Made by a program: the position numbers and the translations under genes
Source of the DNA: Lysobacterales bacterium 15-68-25
GTDB taxonomy: Bacteria; Pseudomonadota; Gammaproteobacteria; Xanthomonadales; Rhodanobacteraceae
Length of the DNA stretch: 64,000 nucleotides
Direction: 5' to 3'
NCBI GenBank assembly: GCA_002279065.1
Contig: NCKB01000012.1
Span: 1 to 64,000 of the forward strand
The notes under the pieces: model-generated
Database searches by the model: none
Seen by the model: only the letters and a program-made list of their open reading frames with translations
Told to the model about the DNA's origin: nothing
In this document: positions 7,180 through 16,822 of the stretch, piece after piece
Numbering within the stretch: the first letter of the stretch is position 1
How the letters are laid out: every line of letters begins with the position of its first letter

Positions 7180-9492
7180 TCAGCCTCGCGAGGGAGGCGC
7201 CCGACGCATCCCGGCAAGCAGCGCGCGCTGCTCGTCCCGATGCCTGCGCACGAGCCGGTCGAGCGCGCGGAACCGCGGGGTGTCGCGCAACCGTGCATAC
7301 AGCGGGTCGTGCCCGGCCAGGTACCACCAGCGGTAGACCTGGCCATTCGCCACGCTGTGCTCCAGTGCATCCAGCGCCCGCGCGTCGTCGCCGAGTACGG
7401 CAAAAGCACCGCTGCGCTCGCGACTGAACCAATGCGGCACCCGCCCCTGGCCATGCGCATCGACCAGGTCCAGCACCTGGCGCGCCCTGGCCAGCCCCTC
7501 CTGCCGGTGCCCGGCCAGCACCAGGACATCGGCGTAGACCACGTCGAAGCCGCGGTACCACATCGGCACGTGCGCGGCGTGCGCGGCGTCCACCGGCTGC
7601 AGCAGGCGCAGCGCCCACGCGGTATCGCCGCGTGCCAGCGCCACGTCGCGCACCCCCTGCGCTGCGGCAGCCTGTGGACCATGGTCCGGCCACTGGGCCG
7701 GCGAGATCCCGGAGACAGCCGCGGCGACCGCTGTCGCATCGCCACGGTACTGGGCGAGCTCGAGCGTGGCGGCCGGCGGCGGCGCGTTGCCCAGCGCCGC
7801 CTCGGCAGCAGCCGGATCGCCCAGGTCGAGATAGATGTCGCGCGCCAGCGCCCGCGCGACCGGCCAGCCCGGCTGCGCGGCCAGCGCCCGCTCGACCAGT
7901 TGCGCGGCTTCGGCAAAGTGGCCGCTGTACTCCCACTTCGAATACGCCAGTTGGTAGAGCGCTTCCGGCAATCGCGGATTGATCGCCAGTGCCTGCTCGA
8001 CCAGCCGGTCGTGCTCGGCCACGTCGCTGCGCACCACCATCACGAAGAATGCCTGGGTGAGGCAAAGCTCCGGCGCCAAGGGCTCGATCCGGCGGGCACG
8101 CTCGATCTCGGCAAGCGCCTCGCCGACCCGGCCATGCATGAACAACCACTGCGCGTAGTGCACGTAGCCGTCGCCGTCGTTCGGCGAGAGCGAAAGCCCC
8201 TGGCGATAGAGCTCCTCCGCCTGCGAAGGGTCGGCGGCCAGCCGTGCCAGCTCGCCCAGCACCACGCCCGATCGCGGATCGAGCGTACGGGCGCGCTCCA
8301 GCGCGCGACGACCCTCGTCGCGCATCGCCGTCGCAGGACCGGGATCGGCATCCGCCGCCCGCATCAGGGCCTGCGCAAGGCCCAGGTAGGCCGCGGCGAA
8401 ATCCGGATCGAGGATCGTCGCCCGCCGGTACAGCTCCACCGCAGCCGCCGCGCTGGGGGGATCGGCCCGGCGCATGCGTTCCCGCGCCTGCAGGTAGACC
8501 GCGTACGCCTCGGGATGGACCGCGCGCTCCATCGCGGGATCCCGCGACACCGGGGCCTTGCCCAACGCCCGCAACAGATCGCGCACCAGCCCGTCGCGGA
8601 GCGCCGCCAGCGCCGTCGACGGCTGCGTTTCTCGCCCCTGCCACGCCACCTGGCCGGAGCGCGTGTCCAGCAGCCGCACGTCGACCTGTATGCCCTGCCC
8701 GGTGACCGTGGTGCTCCCCTGCACCAGGTAGCGCACATGCAGGCGTTGCGCGATCGCCCGCGGCGAAGCCGTCGCCGTGGCGGCCGCGTAGGTGGACCCG
8801 TCGGCCACGACCACCAGCCCGGGCACCCGCCCCAGCGCCACCCGCACGAGATCGGTCACGGTCCCGGCAACCCGTCCGCCCGCGTCGCCCTGCGCCGCGC
8901 CCTGCATCGGCAGCACCGCCACGCTGGCGTCCGCATCGGCACCCAGCGGAGACCGGGGCGAGGGCCGCGACCCGGCCCACCAGACGCCGGCGAGCACCAG
9001 CCCGGCCACCAGCAGCGCCGCGCTCCACCGGACGGCGCGTCCCTCCCGCGCCGGAACGGTTGCGGGTGCTGGCTCCGGGACCATGGCTGAAGGGGCCTCC
9101 CGGGTCGCCTCCGGTTCCGCCGGCACCACGTCGGCGATCAGCCGGTAACCCTTGGTCGGCACGGTCGCGATGTAGCGGGGAGATCGCGGGTCATCGCCCA
9201 GCGCGCGCCGCAGCTGGGCGATGCAGCGGTAGACCGGGTTGTCGCCCATCGGTCGGCCGTACCAGACCGCGTCGATCAACTCGCCGGTGCTGACGACCTC
9301 CCCGGCCCGGGCGACCAGGTGCATCAGCACCGCCATCGCCTTGGGCTCCAGCGCGGTCTCGCCGTGGGGCGCAACGATCCGGTCGAGGTCCGCTTCGACC
9401 TGGCAGTCGCCTACGCGCAGCCGACTCGCCTCGGCCCCGTGGGCCGACGCAGCGGATGTGTGCAGTGCGGAATCTCCCGCTCCCTTGCCCAT
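7180..9492 (-). CDS. CadC-like membrane transcriptional regulator with TPR repeats
   Basis: 770 aa. An OmpR/CadC-type winged-helix DNA-binding domain occupies about 25-118 (ALEPKAMAVLMHLVARAGEVVS, then PRYIATVPTKGYRL at its end). A single transmembrane helix lies near 152-172. The periplasmic part begins with a FlgO/adenylate-cyclase-associated-like segment (VAVLPM...YLVQGSTTV...VDVRLLDTRSGQVAW) and continues as several TPR-like repeats to the C-terminus. This is a ToxR/CadC-type one-component regulator sensing a periplasmic cue; its targets are unknown. It diverges from the small secreted protein gene at 9710. Confidence 0.88.
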   Translation of the reverse strand: MGKGAGDSALHTSAASAHGAEASRLRVGDCQVEADLDRIVAPHGETALEPKAMAVLMHLVARAGEVVSTGELIDAVWYGRPMGDNPVYRCIAQLRRALGDDPRSPRYIATVPTKGYRLIADVVPAEPEATREAPSAMVPEPAPATVPAREGRAVRWSAALLVAGLVLAGVWWAGSRPSPRSPLGADADASVAVLPMQGAAQGDAGGRVAGTVTDLVRVALGRVPGLVVVADGSTYAAATATASPRAIAQRLHVRYLVQGSTTVTGQGIQVDVRLLDTRSGQVAWQGRETQPSTALAALRDGLVRDLLRALGKAPVSRDPAMERAVHPEAYAVYLQARERMRRADPPSAAAAVELYRRATILDPDFAAAYLGLAQALMRAADADPGPATAMRDEGRRALERARTLDPRSGVVLGELARLAADPSQAEELYRQGLSLSPNDGDGYVHYAQWLFMHGRVGEALAEIERARRIEPLAPELCLTQAFFVMVVRSDVAEHDRLVEQALAINPRLPEALYQLAYSKWEYSGHFAEAAQLVERALAAQPGWPVARALARDIYLDLGDPAAAEAALGNAPPPAATLELAQYRGDATAVAAAVSGISPAQWPDHGPQAAAAQGVRDVALARGDTAWALRLLQPVDAAHAAHVPMWYRGFDVVYADVLVLAGHRQEGLARARQVLDLVDAHGQGRVPHWFSRERSGAFAVLGDDARALDALEHSVANGQVYRWWYLAGHDPLYARLRDTPRFRALDRLVRRHRDEQRALLAGMRRAPPSRG

Positions 9493-9709
9493 CGTCCCGC
9501 TCCGGTCGCTGGCGCGACCTTAGCCCCTTCCCCGACGCCCCACCAGCCTCTCTCCAGAAAAGCTCCAGAAAAACCGAAGGACCACGGAGCGCCCGCCAAG
9601 CAGGATCGTCGAACCCGCCACCGCGGCCGCCATCGGCCGATGGCGCGAGCACTCGCCACACGGCGGGCTTCACGGAGCTTTTCCAACTTCAAGTCACCGG
9701 AGAAGACAC

Positions 9710-10225
9710 ATGAACCACGCATCCACTGCACGCATCACCGGACCCGCCCGAGCCACGACCCGCCGCCACGTCATGCTGTCGACCGGCCTGGCCATTGCCG
9801 CCCTCGCGCTGTGTGCCCCGGCCCTCGCCCGTGCCAGCCTGACCGGCTGCTCGAACGCATCGCTCAAGGGACGCTACGTGTTCCTTGCCAACGGGTTCAC
9901 CCGCGCTCCTGCCGCGCCGCCGGGCACCCCGTGGGTGCCCAAGGCGATCCTGGAGGTGTTGCAGTTCAACGGCGACGGCACCGTGCTCACGCCGGCGCTC
10001 ACCGCTGCCAATCCGTTCGGCGACCTCGGCAGCATCGTGGCACCACCCGGCGGTGCGCCCGGCGAGTACACGGTCAACGCCGACTGCACCGGCAGCGTGC
10101 ATTTTCTCGACGCGAACAACGTCACCTTCGCGATCTACGTCGAGTCGTTCGGCGGTACGGTGCGGATGATCCAGACCAACCCTTCCAACAATGTCTTCCA
10201 GGGCACCGCGCGACGCAGCTGGTAG
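9710..10225 (+). CDS. Secreted hypothetical protein
   Basis: 171 aa. GGAGA precedes the ATG. A long basic n-region and a hydrophobic helix end near residue 43 (ALARA|SLTGC). The mature domain shows the pattern C..SLKGRYVF..G...LEVLQFNGDGTV...PGEYTVNADCTGSV, a small beta-rich secreted fold with two Cys seen in many uncharacterised proteobacterial and acidobacterial proteins. No function is assigned. The divergent TPR regulator at 7180-9492 could control it (inference). Confidence 0.75.
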   Translation: MNHASTARITGPARATTRRHVMLSTGLAIAALALCAPALARASLTGCSNASLKGRYVFLANGFTRAPAAPPGTPWVPKAILEVLQFNGDGTVLTPALTAANPFGDLGSIVAPPGGAPGEYTVNADCTGSVHFLDANNVTFAIYVESFGGTVRMIQTNPSNNVFQGTARRSW

Positions 10226-10390
10226 AACCCTCCGGCGGAGCGCGCGTCCACGGACGGCGCGCGCCCCGCTCCGGGACATGCGGGTGGGCACCGGACACGG
10301 TCGCGAGCCCCGACGCCATGACGAGCGGCACGTGCGGAGAGTCGGCGCGCTACCGATGCTGCCGCGTCCCCGCCGCCCGAGCCCGCAACC

Positions 10391-11059
10391 ATGCCTGCAT
10401 TCGCCCAGTCTTCCGGCCAACCTGCCTACGGCCGCAGATCATCGCTGTGGCAGCTGGCCGTCGTCGGCGTCGTCCTGGCCGCCGTGTGGAACGGTCCGGG
10501 CTGGGGCTCGATGTGGGGCGCGGGGGTGGCGCTGCTGATCGCCTGGCTCGAACCACGCCGATGGCACGTACCGCTGGGCCTGCGCAAGCGCGTCGACTGG
10601 CGTCGGGTCGTCGCCTTCGGCCTGCTTGCCGGCGTGGCGCAACTGCTGCTGGTTAAGGTGGTTCTGACTCCGGCGATCGAACATCTCACCGGGCAGCGCC
10701 GCGACCTGAGCATGTTCGACTACCTGCGCGGCAACTGGCACGCCCTGATCGGGCTGCTGCCGATCGTCTGGGTCTCGGCCGGTTTCTGCGAAGAGGTCGT
10801 GTTCCGCGGCATCGTGCTGGGGCGGATTCGCGCTGCGTTCGGTGGCTCGCGCCCGGCCACGGCGGTCGCCGTCGTGGCTTCCTGCGTCGTGTTCGGCCTC
10901 GCCCACGGGTACCAGGGACTGAGCGGCTGGATCCTCACCGGCGTGCTCGGCGGCATACTGGCGCTGATCTATGTGCTGAGCGACTACTGCCTCTGGTACG
11001 GCATCGCGCTGCACCTGGTCTACGACACGCTGGCCACGGTGTGCATCACGCTGGGCTAA
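10391..11059 (+). CDS. CPBP family intramembrane glutamic endopeptidase (Abi/Rce1-like)
   Basis: 222 aa, about six hydrophobic helices. The CPBP catalytic motifs are present in order: EExxxR in CEEVVFRG (about 133-140), FxxxH in VFGLAHGYQG, and the late His in ALHLVYDT. These membrane proteases are related to Rce1 and to bacteriocin self-immunity proteins; the bacterial substrates are usually unknown. No strong Shine-Dalgarno precedes the ATG, so the exact start is uncertain. Confidence 0.85.
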   Translation: MPAFAQSSGQPAYGRRSSLWQLAVVGVVLAAVWNGPGWGSMWGAGVALLIAWLEPRRWHVPLGLRKRVDWRRVVAFGLLAGVAQLLLVKVVLTPAIEHLTGQRRDLSMFDYLRGNWHALIGLLPIVWVSAGFCEEVVFRGIVLGRIRAAFGGSRPATAVAVVASCVVFGLAHGYQGLSGWILTGVLGGILALIYVLSDYCLWYGIALHLVYDTLATVCITLG

Positions 11060-11145
11060 GACCGCGTGCTGGCCGGCTGGGGAGCGCACCTGTTCGGTTG
11101 AGTGGCGCGTTGCCGTACGTCCGCTCCCCCGTCGCCGGCCTCGCG

Positions 11146-11703
11146 TCACACCGCGGCGATCACTTCGTCGGTATCGACCACCGCGGCGAACTCGTCGCGC
11201 AGATCGCTCAGCGCACTCGCATGCACCTCCTCGGCGGGGCGCATCGTGCCATCCATGCCCATGCGCTCGAACGTCGCGGTGGCATCGGCGACGATGCTGG
11301 TGGCGAAGCCGAAATTGCCGGCCATGCGCGTGGTGGTGGACACGCAATGGTTGGTGGTCAGCCCGGTGATCACCAGGCCCTCGATGCCCGCGTCGCGCAG
11401 GTCGCGCTCCAGCGTGGTGCCGATGAACGCGCTGTTGACCGACTTGCGGTAGACCGGCTCGCCCTCGCGCGGCATGGCCTCGGGCTTGGGCCGATGACCC
11501 GGCGTACCCGGGCGGAAGGCGCCGTCCGGCGCGGCCGAGTCGTGCTGCACGTGGATCACCGGCCGCCCCTGCGCGCGGAACGCCGCCAGCAGGCGCGCGA
11601 TGTTCGCCTCGGCGCCGGGATTGTTGCGCGCGCCCCAGCGCGGGTCGTTGAAACCCTGCTGGACATCGATCACGATCAGCGCGGTCTTGCGGGGAAGGAT
11701 CAT
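11146..11703 (-). CDS. Isochorismatase-fold cysteine hydrolase
   Basis: 185 aa. The ATG at 11703 is the only start fitting the fold's opening strand (TALIVIDVQQGF). The catalytic triad residues are in place: Asp in VIDVQQGF, Lys in YRKSVNSAF, and the nucleophile Cys in TTNHCVSTT preceded by the cis-peptide region. The family includes nicotinamidase and various amidases; which substrate applies here is unknown. It is divergent from a LysR regulator with 128 bp between, the classical layout for a regulator and its target. Confidence 0.9.
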   Translation of the reverse strand: MILPRKTALIVIDVQQGFNDPRWGARNNPGAEANIARLLAAFRAQGRPVIHVQHDSAAPDGAFRPGTPGHRPKPEAMPREGEPVYRKSVNSAFIGTTLERDLRDAGIEGLVITGLTTNHCVSTTTRMAGNFGFATSIVADATATFERMGMDGTMRPAEEVHASALSDLRDEFAAVVDTDEVIAAV

Positions 11704-11831
11704 CGTCACGGTCGTTCTGCCTGTCGCATGCGCCCGGAACCGGCGCGGTGGCGGCATGGTCCGTGCTATCGCCCCCCGCTCCAAAACGCCGATGGGTCCA
11801 TCGGTTTCGCCGATCACCCGACTCCCCTCGC

Positions 11832-12716
11832 ATGGACATCGAACTCCGCCACTGCCGGGCGCTGATCGCCCTCGCCGAACACCACGGCATCGCCCGCGCG
11901 GCCAAGGCCCTGGGCGTGGCGCAATCGACGCTGTCCGAGACGCTGTTCTCGCTCGAACGAGTGGTCGGTTTCGCGATCACCGAGCGCACGCCGGGCAGCG
12001 GCGCAACGCTTACCCGCCAGGCCTCCGCGCTGCTGCCCCATGCGCGGCGGCTGGTGCAGGTGGCCGATGAGACGATGGCCTTCGCGCGTGGCGTGCAGCC
12101 GCAGCACTCGCTGGCCATCGGCGCCTCCGAGTCGATCGGCACCTATGTGCTTCCGGGCGCGCTGGAGCACCTGCGCATGACCTGGCCCGCGCTCGCCGTG
12201 CAGGTCCGCACCGGCTTGTGCGCGGAGCTGCGCCAGCTGGTCTCGGCAGGCCGGCTGCAGGCCGCCATCACCATCGGGCCGAGCATCGACCAGGCGGTAC
12301 CGCCCGACCAGACGCTGCAGCAACTGGCGCAATCGCGACTTGCGCTGTTCCGCGCGCCGATGAGTGCCGAGCCCACCCTGGTGCCCGGCCTGCCCGCTCC
12401 CGCGATCTGCGTACCCGACCCGGAAGGCGCACTCAACGCGTTGCTCTCCACCTGGTTGCGCCACCTGGGCATTGCCGCGTCGCTGCACTCGGCCGGATCG
12501 GTGGAGGCAGTGAAGCGGCGGGTGGCGCCCGGCGGCGAGCTGGGAGCGCTACCGCGCTACGCGGTCGCGGCCGAGCTGGCGCGCGGCGAACTGGTGGAAG
12601 TGGCCACGCCGCAGCCGCTGCCAGCGATGGTGCTCGAGGTCACCGCACTCGACGGTGCCGCCACCGGAGGCCCCCTGGCCACCCTGCTGGACGGGCTACG
12701 CCTCGTCCAGCTCTAG
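11832..12716 (+). CDS. LysR-family transcriptional regulator
   Basis: 294 aa. Start at 11832 gives the standard LysR opening (MDIELRHCRALIALAEHHGI). The N-terminal winged HTH includes AAKALGVAQSTLSETLFSLE, and the periplasmic-binding-protein-like effector domain begins near residue 90. It is divergent from the isochorismatase-fold hydrolase, which is its most likely target (inference from layout). Confidence 0.9.
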   Translation: MDIELRHCRALIALAEHHGIARAAKALGVAQSTLSETLFSLERVVGFAITERTPGSGATLTRQASALLPHARRLVQVADETMAFARGVQPQHSLAIGASESIGTYVLPGALEHLRMTWPALAVQVRTGLCAELRQLVSAGRLQAAITIGPSIDQAVPPDQTLQQLAQSRLALFRAPMSAEPTLVPGLPAPAICVPDPEGALNALLSTWLRHLGIAASLHSAGSVEAVKRRVAPGGELGALPRYAVAAELARGELVEVATPQPLPAMVLEVTALDGAATGGPLATLLDGLRLVQL

Positions 12717-12727
12717 GCGGTCACCGG

Positions 12728-13858
12728 TCAAGGATGGCCGGCGCCATCCTGACCGTCGCCCTTCCGGCCTTTGTCTTTGTCCGACCGGCCCTTTCCGCCG
12801 GAGTTGTCCTTGCCACGTGCCTTGGGCGCCGGCTGCGCTCCCTGCTGCGGTGGCCGGGCGCGCTGCTGCTGTTGCTGCTGGACACTCTGCTGCTGGCGGT
12901 TCCGCTGCTCCTGCTGCCGCTGGACATCCTGCTGCTGGCGGTTCCGCTGTTCCTGCTGCCGCTGGACATCCTGCTGCTGGCGGTTCCGCTGTACCTGCTG
13001 CCGCTGGACGTCCTGCTGCTGGCGATTCCGCTGCTCCTGCTGCCGCTGGACGTCCTGCTGCTGGCGATTCCGCTGTTCCTGCTGCCGCTGGACATCCTGC
13101 TGCTGGCGGTTCCGCTGTTCCTGCTGCCGCTGGACATCCTGCTGCTGGCGGTTCCGCAGTTCCTGCTGCCGCTGGACATCCTGCTGCTGGCGGCTCCGCA
13201 GTTCCTGCTGCCGCTGATCGTTCTGCTGGGACCGGTTGCGCGACGGCTCACTGCGACGACGCTGTTCGAGCACCTGCCTGCTTACCGTCTCGCGCGGCTG
13301 GTAGCGATAGTTGCGGGATTCGATCGAACGTTGCTGCTCCAGCTGCTGGGGATAACGGCTGCCGGTGTATCTGCGCTGGTAGGTCGGCAACGGTGCCGGC
13401 CCGGGCACAGAGCGACTGTTCCAGCGATCCCAGCCGCTGCGTTGCCGCTCCCAGGCAGGTCCCCAATGCTCGCCCCAGCGCGGAGGCGCGTTCGGATGCC
13501 AGCCCCGGAAGTAGGGCGGCGGACGACGGTAGTAGCGCACAGGAATGCGCAGAATGAACAAGGGCACGTAAGCCGGCGAAACCAGGTACCAGGGCCCGTT
13601 GTACCAGGTGCTCCAATACCAGTCGTCGTCCACGTACACCCAGTACAGGCCATCGTAGAAGAAGTAGTTCTGGTCGATGCGCGGGTCGTAATACACCGGG
13701 TAGCCGGGGATGCGCTCGAACGTCGGATACGTCGACATGAAGAACCCAAGGCTGACGCCATGGTCGCTGATGCCGATGCTCACCCGGGTTTGCGCCTGCG
13801 CCTGGGTGCAGACCACGGGAGAAAGGAGGATCGCCAGGGCAAGAATCACGTAACGCAT
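12728..13858 (-). CDS. Secreted Q/R-rich tandem-repeat protein
   Basis: 376 aa. The ATG at 13858 has GGGAG upstream and starts a signal peptide (AQA|QT). The mature N-terminal domain (about 25-160) is aromatic-rich (YYDPRIDQNYFFYDGLYWVYVDDDWYWSTWYNG is its core, split here by many Trp/Tyr), ending in HPNAPPRWGEHWGPAW. A Q/R-rich region follows with eight copies of a 14-residue unit of the form RQQQDVQRQQEQRN. The tail is basic and Gly/Lys-rich. Such proteins are uncharacterised; an envelope location is likely. Confidence 0.82.
   Translation of the reverse strand: MRYVILALAILLSPVVCTQAQAQTRVSIGISDHGVSLGFFMSTYPTFERIPGYPVYYDPRIDQNYFFYDGLYWVYVDDDWYWSTWYNGPWYLVSPAYVPLFILRIPVRYYRRPPPYFRGWHPNAPPRWGEHWGPAWERQRSGWDRWNSRSVPGPAPLPTYQRRYTGSRYPQQLEQQRSIESRNYRYQPRETVSRQVLEQRRRSEPSRNRSQQNDQRQQELRSRQQQDVQRQQELRNRQQQDVQRQQEQRNRQQQDVQRQQEQRNRQQQDVQRQQEQRNRQQQDVQRQQVQRNRQQQDVQRQQEQRNRQQQDVQRQQEQRNRQQQSVQQQQQQRARPPQQGAQPAPKARGKDNSGGKGRSDKDKGRKGDGQDGAGHP
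12887..13216. repeat. 42-bp tandem repeat (8 units) inside the Q-rich gene
   Basis: Seven full 42-bp units and a final 36-bp one, in frame, each encoding a 14-residue Q/R-rich unit; units differ by a few substitutions only. Unit number could vary between strains by slippage or recombination without frameshift. Confidence 0.92.
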
Positions 13859-14327
13859 GGTCGGGACTCCCGTGGAATGGTCGTTGTCGCTCCGCCCCAT
13901 CTGCGGCCGCGTGGCTGGTTCCGGACGCCCGCACCAGGGTTGGGGCCTTTACCGTAGCGCCGCGCCGAAGCCACCGACTTGTCCAGGATCAAACAGGCGG
14001 CACGGCGGCGTACTTGCGTGCGCGCAACGGCAGACCCGCCACTCTCCCGAAGCAGCGCCGACTGCATTGCAGGGTGGCAACGACGGGGGGATGGGGCCTG
14101 CCGCCGTGCCCGCGCCAGACGCGGTCTGGCGTCGATGCCCCGGACGAGGCCGCCACCCCGCCTCCACTCAAGTACGGCTCGCCCGTGCCGATAGGTGGAC
14201 GCACGGCCCGAAACCCGCACGGGTTCAGTCCGGGAGCAGCTCGCAAATGCGATCGATCGCCTCCGCATCGATACCCTCGACGCGGATGCGCTGGCGCGGC
14301 ACCGACGAGATACGGATTGACCCGAAC
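13859..14327. other. Gene-free stretch between divergent genes
   Basis: 469 bp between the Q-rich protein gene and the HD-GYP gene; presumably holds both promoters. The HD-GYP frame is open across all of it, but the sequence encoded has no family match and the family's usual start is at 14328. No repeat or hairpin of note was seen. Confidence 0.5.
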
Positions 14328-15518
14328 ATGACCTCGCCGCTGAAGAAAGTCCCCGTCGCACGGGTCACGCGCGGGATGTACGTGCACAAGATCTGCGGCA
14401 AGTGGCTGGACCATCCGTTCTGGCGGGGCTCGTTCCTGGTCGAGGACGACGAGACGCTCGCCACCCTGCGGACGCTTGGAAACCAGGAAGTCTGGATCGA
14501 CACAGCCAAGGGGGCCGATCTCCCGCCCGAGGCACCGCCTGCCCCGCCGCCACCGGCGCAAGCCGATCGCCGCCCCGAGCCGCCGCGCTCGGCCTTCGGC
14601 ATGGACTATGCGGCAGCCGAGGCCGTCCGCGAACGTGCCAGGATCGCGGTGATGGCGCTGTTCCAGCAGGCGCGCATGGGCAAGGCGCTCAGCATGGAGT
14701 CGGCCGCCGAGGTCGTCGACGAGGTGAACGAGGCGATCGCCCGCAACCCGGCGGCGATGCTCAGCGTGGTGCGACTGAAGAACAAGGACGATTACACCTA
14801 CCTGCACTCGGTCGCCGTCGCTGCCCTGATGATCGCCCTGGGCAAACGCCTGGGATATGCGGGCGAAGCATTGAAGCAGGTGGGGATCGCCGGCCTGCTG
14901 CACGACATCGGCAAGGTAGGCGTCGCCGATGCGGTGCTCAACAAGCCCGGTCGGCTCAGCCCGCTGGAAATGGCCACGGTCCGCCAGCACCCGCAGATCG
15001 GCTGGGACATCCTGAGCCGGGAGTCGGCCGCTGGCCCGATGGCGCTGGACGTCTGCCTGAACCACCACGAGCGAACCGACGGCACCGGCTATCCGAACAG
15101 GCTGTCGGGCGACGCACTCAGCGAGATCGCCCGCATGGGAGCGGTCTGCGACGTCTACGACGCGATCACCTCCGACCGCAGCTACAAGGCGGGATGGGAG
15201 CCCGCCGAAGCGATTCGCCGCATGGCCGAGTGGCAGGATGGCCATTTCGACCGCAGGATCTTCCACGCCTTCGTCAAGCTGATCGGCATCTACCCCACCG
15301 GCACGCTCGTGCAGCTGGCGTCGCAGCGCCTGGCTGTGGTGCTGGTGCAGGGCAGCGGTAGCGCGCTGACCCCGATCGTGCAGTTGATCTGCACGCTGCC
15401 CGACCGCAAGCCGCTGGAGCCGGAAGCACTGGACCTGGAAGCCTCGGACGACAGCATCGTCGCCATCGAGGATCCCGCGCACTGGGATCTGGACATCCCC
15501 GCCCTGTTGCGCGCATGA
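14328..15518 (+). CDS. HD-GYP cyclic-di-GMP phosphodiesterase with DUF3391
   Basis: 396 aa. The N-terminal DUF3391 domain (about 1-75: VPVARVTRGMYVHKICGKWLD) is followed by a Pro-rich linker and an HD-GYP domain (about 150-330). Metal and substrate motifs are intact: LLHDIGKVGV near 190 and the GYP signature NHHERTDGTGYP near 245. It should hydrolyse c-di-GMP to pGpG/GMP. Start at 14328 because DUF3391 begins immediately after it. The stop overlaps the start of the downstream diguanylate cyclase by 4 bp (ATGA), implying co-translation of opposing enzymes. Confidence 0.95.
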   Translation: MTSPLKKVPVARVTRGMYVHKICGKWLDHPFWRGSFLVEDDETLATLRTLGNQEVWIDTAKGADLPPEAPPAPPPPAQADRRPEPPRSAFGMDYAAAEAVRERARIAVMALFQQARMGKALSMESAAEVVDEVNEAIARNPAAMLSVVRLKNKDDYTYLHSVAVAALMIALGKRLGYAGEALKQVGIAGLLHDIGKVGVADAVLNKPGRLSPLEMATVRQHPQIGWDILSRESAAGPMALDVCLNHHERTDGTGYPNRLSGDALSEIARMGAVCDVYDAITSDRSYKAGWEPAEAIRRMAEWQDGHFDRRIFHAFVKLIGIYPTGTLVQLASQRLAVVLVQGSGSALTPIVQLICTLPDRKPLEPEALDLEASDDSIVAIEDPAHWDLDIPALLRA

Positions 15519-16621
15519 ACCCACCCTCCTCCCACGTCCGTCGCCACCCGCGCCCTCCGGCCGTCATGAGAAGCGAAGCTTCCGCCGACCCGTTGCGTCT
15601 GCTCTACCGGCGCACGTACGTCCTGCGCGTACTGGGCATGGGTCTGGGCGCACTGCCGGTGGCGGCCGTGCTGCGCGAACGCCACGCGAACGGGCTGGCG
15701 TGGGCCTGGATGGTGATGATCTGCTTCCTGTGGCCGCACCTTGCCTTCCTGGCCGCCCGGCGCAGCAGTGCCCCGGCTGCGACCGAACGGCGCAACCTGG
15801 TGCTCGACTCGTTCTTCGCCGGCACCTGCGCGCCGCTGATGCACTTCAACCTGCTGCCATCGGTGGTGCTGATCGCGGTGGTAGCGGCGGACAAGATCAC
15901 CACCGGCATCCGCGGGCTGTGGCTGCGCTCGCTGGGCTGGACCGCCGCGGGTATCGTGCTGGGCGGACTGCTCACCGGCTTCGCGACAGCACCGGTCTCC
16001 GACATGACCGTGGTGATGGCCAGCCTGCCGATCCTGGTAATCCACACGCTGTTGGTGAGCGTAATCAGCTACGACCTGGTGCGCCGGCTGCAGTTGCAGA
16101 ACCTGCGCCTGAAGGAGCTGGCCCATACCGACCCGCTCACCGGCCTGCATACCCGGCGACACTGGGAGCAAAGCGTTGCCGCGATGCTGGCGGCCATGCC
16201 TGCCGAAGCGGCCGCCACGCTGCTGCTGATCGACCTGGACGACTTCAAGGTGGTCAACGACACCCACGGCCATCCGGTCGGTGACGACGTGCTGCGCGGC
16301 ATCGGCACCATCGTGCGCGAGCAGGCGGCAGGCACCGGCCTGGCCGGCCGCCTGGGCGGCGACGAGATCGTCCTGGTGCTGCCCATCGATGCCGCCCGGG
16401 CCAGTGCGGTCGCCGAACGCGTCCGTGCCGACGTGGAGAGCCTGCGTTTCACCCAGGCGCCGGCACTGCGCTGCACCGTGAGCATCGGCGTGGCCCCACG
16501 CCCCCGCACGAGCACCAGCCCCCGCCACTGGATCGAAGCCGCCGACCGCGCGCTTTACCGCGCCAAGGACAGCGGCAGGAATCGGATCGGCGACGACGCG
16601 CCGGACCGCCCCATGGTCTGA
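15515..16621 (+). CDS. MASE2-type membrane diguanylate cyclase (GGDEI variant)
   Basis: 368 aa. An N-terminal membrane sensor with five to six hydrophobic helices (about 25-180) resembles MASE2, as in AdrA/DgcC. The GGDEF domain follows (about 195-360: HTDPLTGLHTRRHWE, DLDDFKVVNDTHGHPVGDD). The active-site motif reads RLGGDEI, so the terminal Phe is replaced by Ile while the essential Gly-Gly-Asp-Glu residues remain; the I-site RxxD is absent. Probably active without feedback inhibition, though this needs an assay. Its start overlaps the HD-GYP stop. Confidence 0.9.
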   Translation: MNPPSSHVRRHPRPPAVMRSEASADPLRLLYRRTYVLRVLGMGLGALPVAAVLRERHANGLAWAWMVMICFLWPHLAFLAARRSSAPAATERRNLVLDSFFAGTCAPLMHFNLLPSVVLIAVVAADKITTGIRGLWLRSLGWTAAGIVLGGLLTGFATAPVSDMTVVMASLPILVIHTLLVSVISYDLVRRLQLQNLRLKELAHTDPLTGLHTRRHWEQSVAAMLAAMPAEAAATLLLIDLDDFKVVNDTHGHPVGDDVLRGIGTIVREQAAGTGLAGRLGGDEIVLVLPIDAARASAVAERVRADVESLRFTQAPALRCTVSIGVAPRPRTSTSPRHWIEAADRALYRAKDSGRNRIGDDAPDRPMV

Positions 16622-16822
16622 CCGCCGGGACGGCGCCTGCCCGGCTAGTCACGCTCCGGAGCATCGCGGCATCCGATCACCAAGCGCTTTGAAAACCGAC
16701 CCGGTGCGCGCAGACTGGCGCGCGCCGGGCCGATCCATGCCGACATGCCTTGCCGGCCCGGGCAAACCCAGGAAGTGTCCTCCCGTCGGCGGCGTTGCCA
16801 CGATCACTGGGGAGATCCCGGC

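Noticed and set aside
12887-13216. Regular repeats as a possible CRISPR array
   Set aside because: The units are contiguous, in frame and without unique spacers; they encode protein repeats.
14225-14329. 34-codon reverse ORF (MFGSIRISSVPRQRIRVEG...) with good GC3, overlapping the HD-GYP start
   Set aside because: Too short and without Shine-Dalgarno or family match; its ATG shares bases with the HD-GYP ATG, so it is probably chance.
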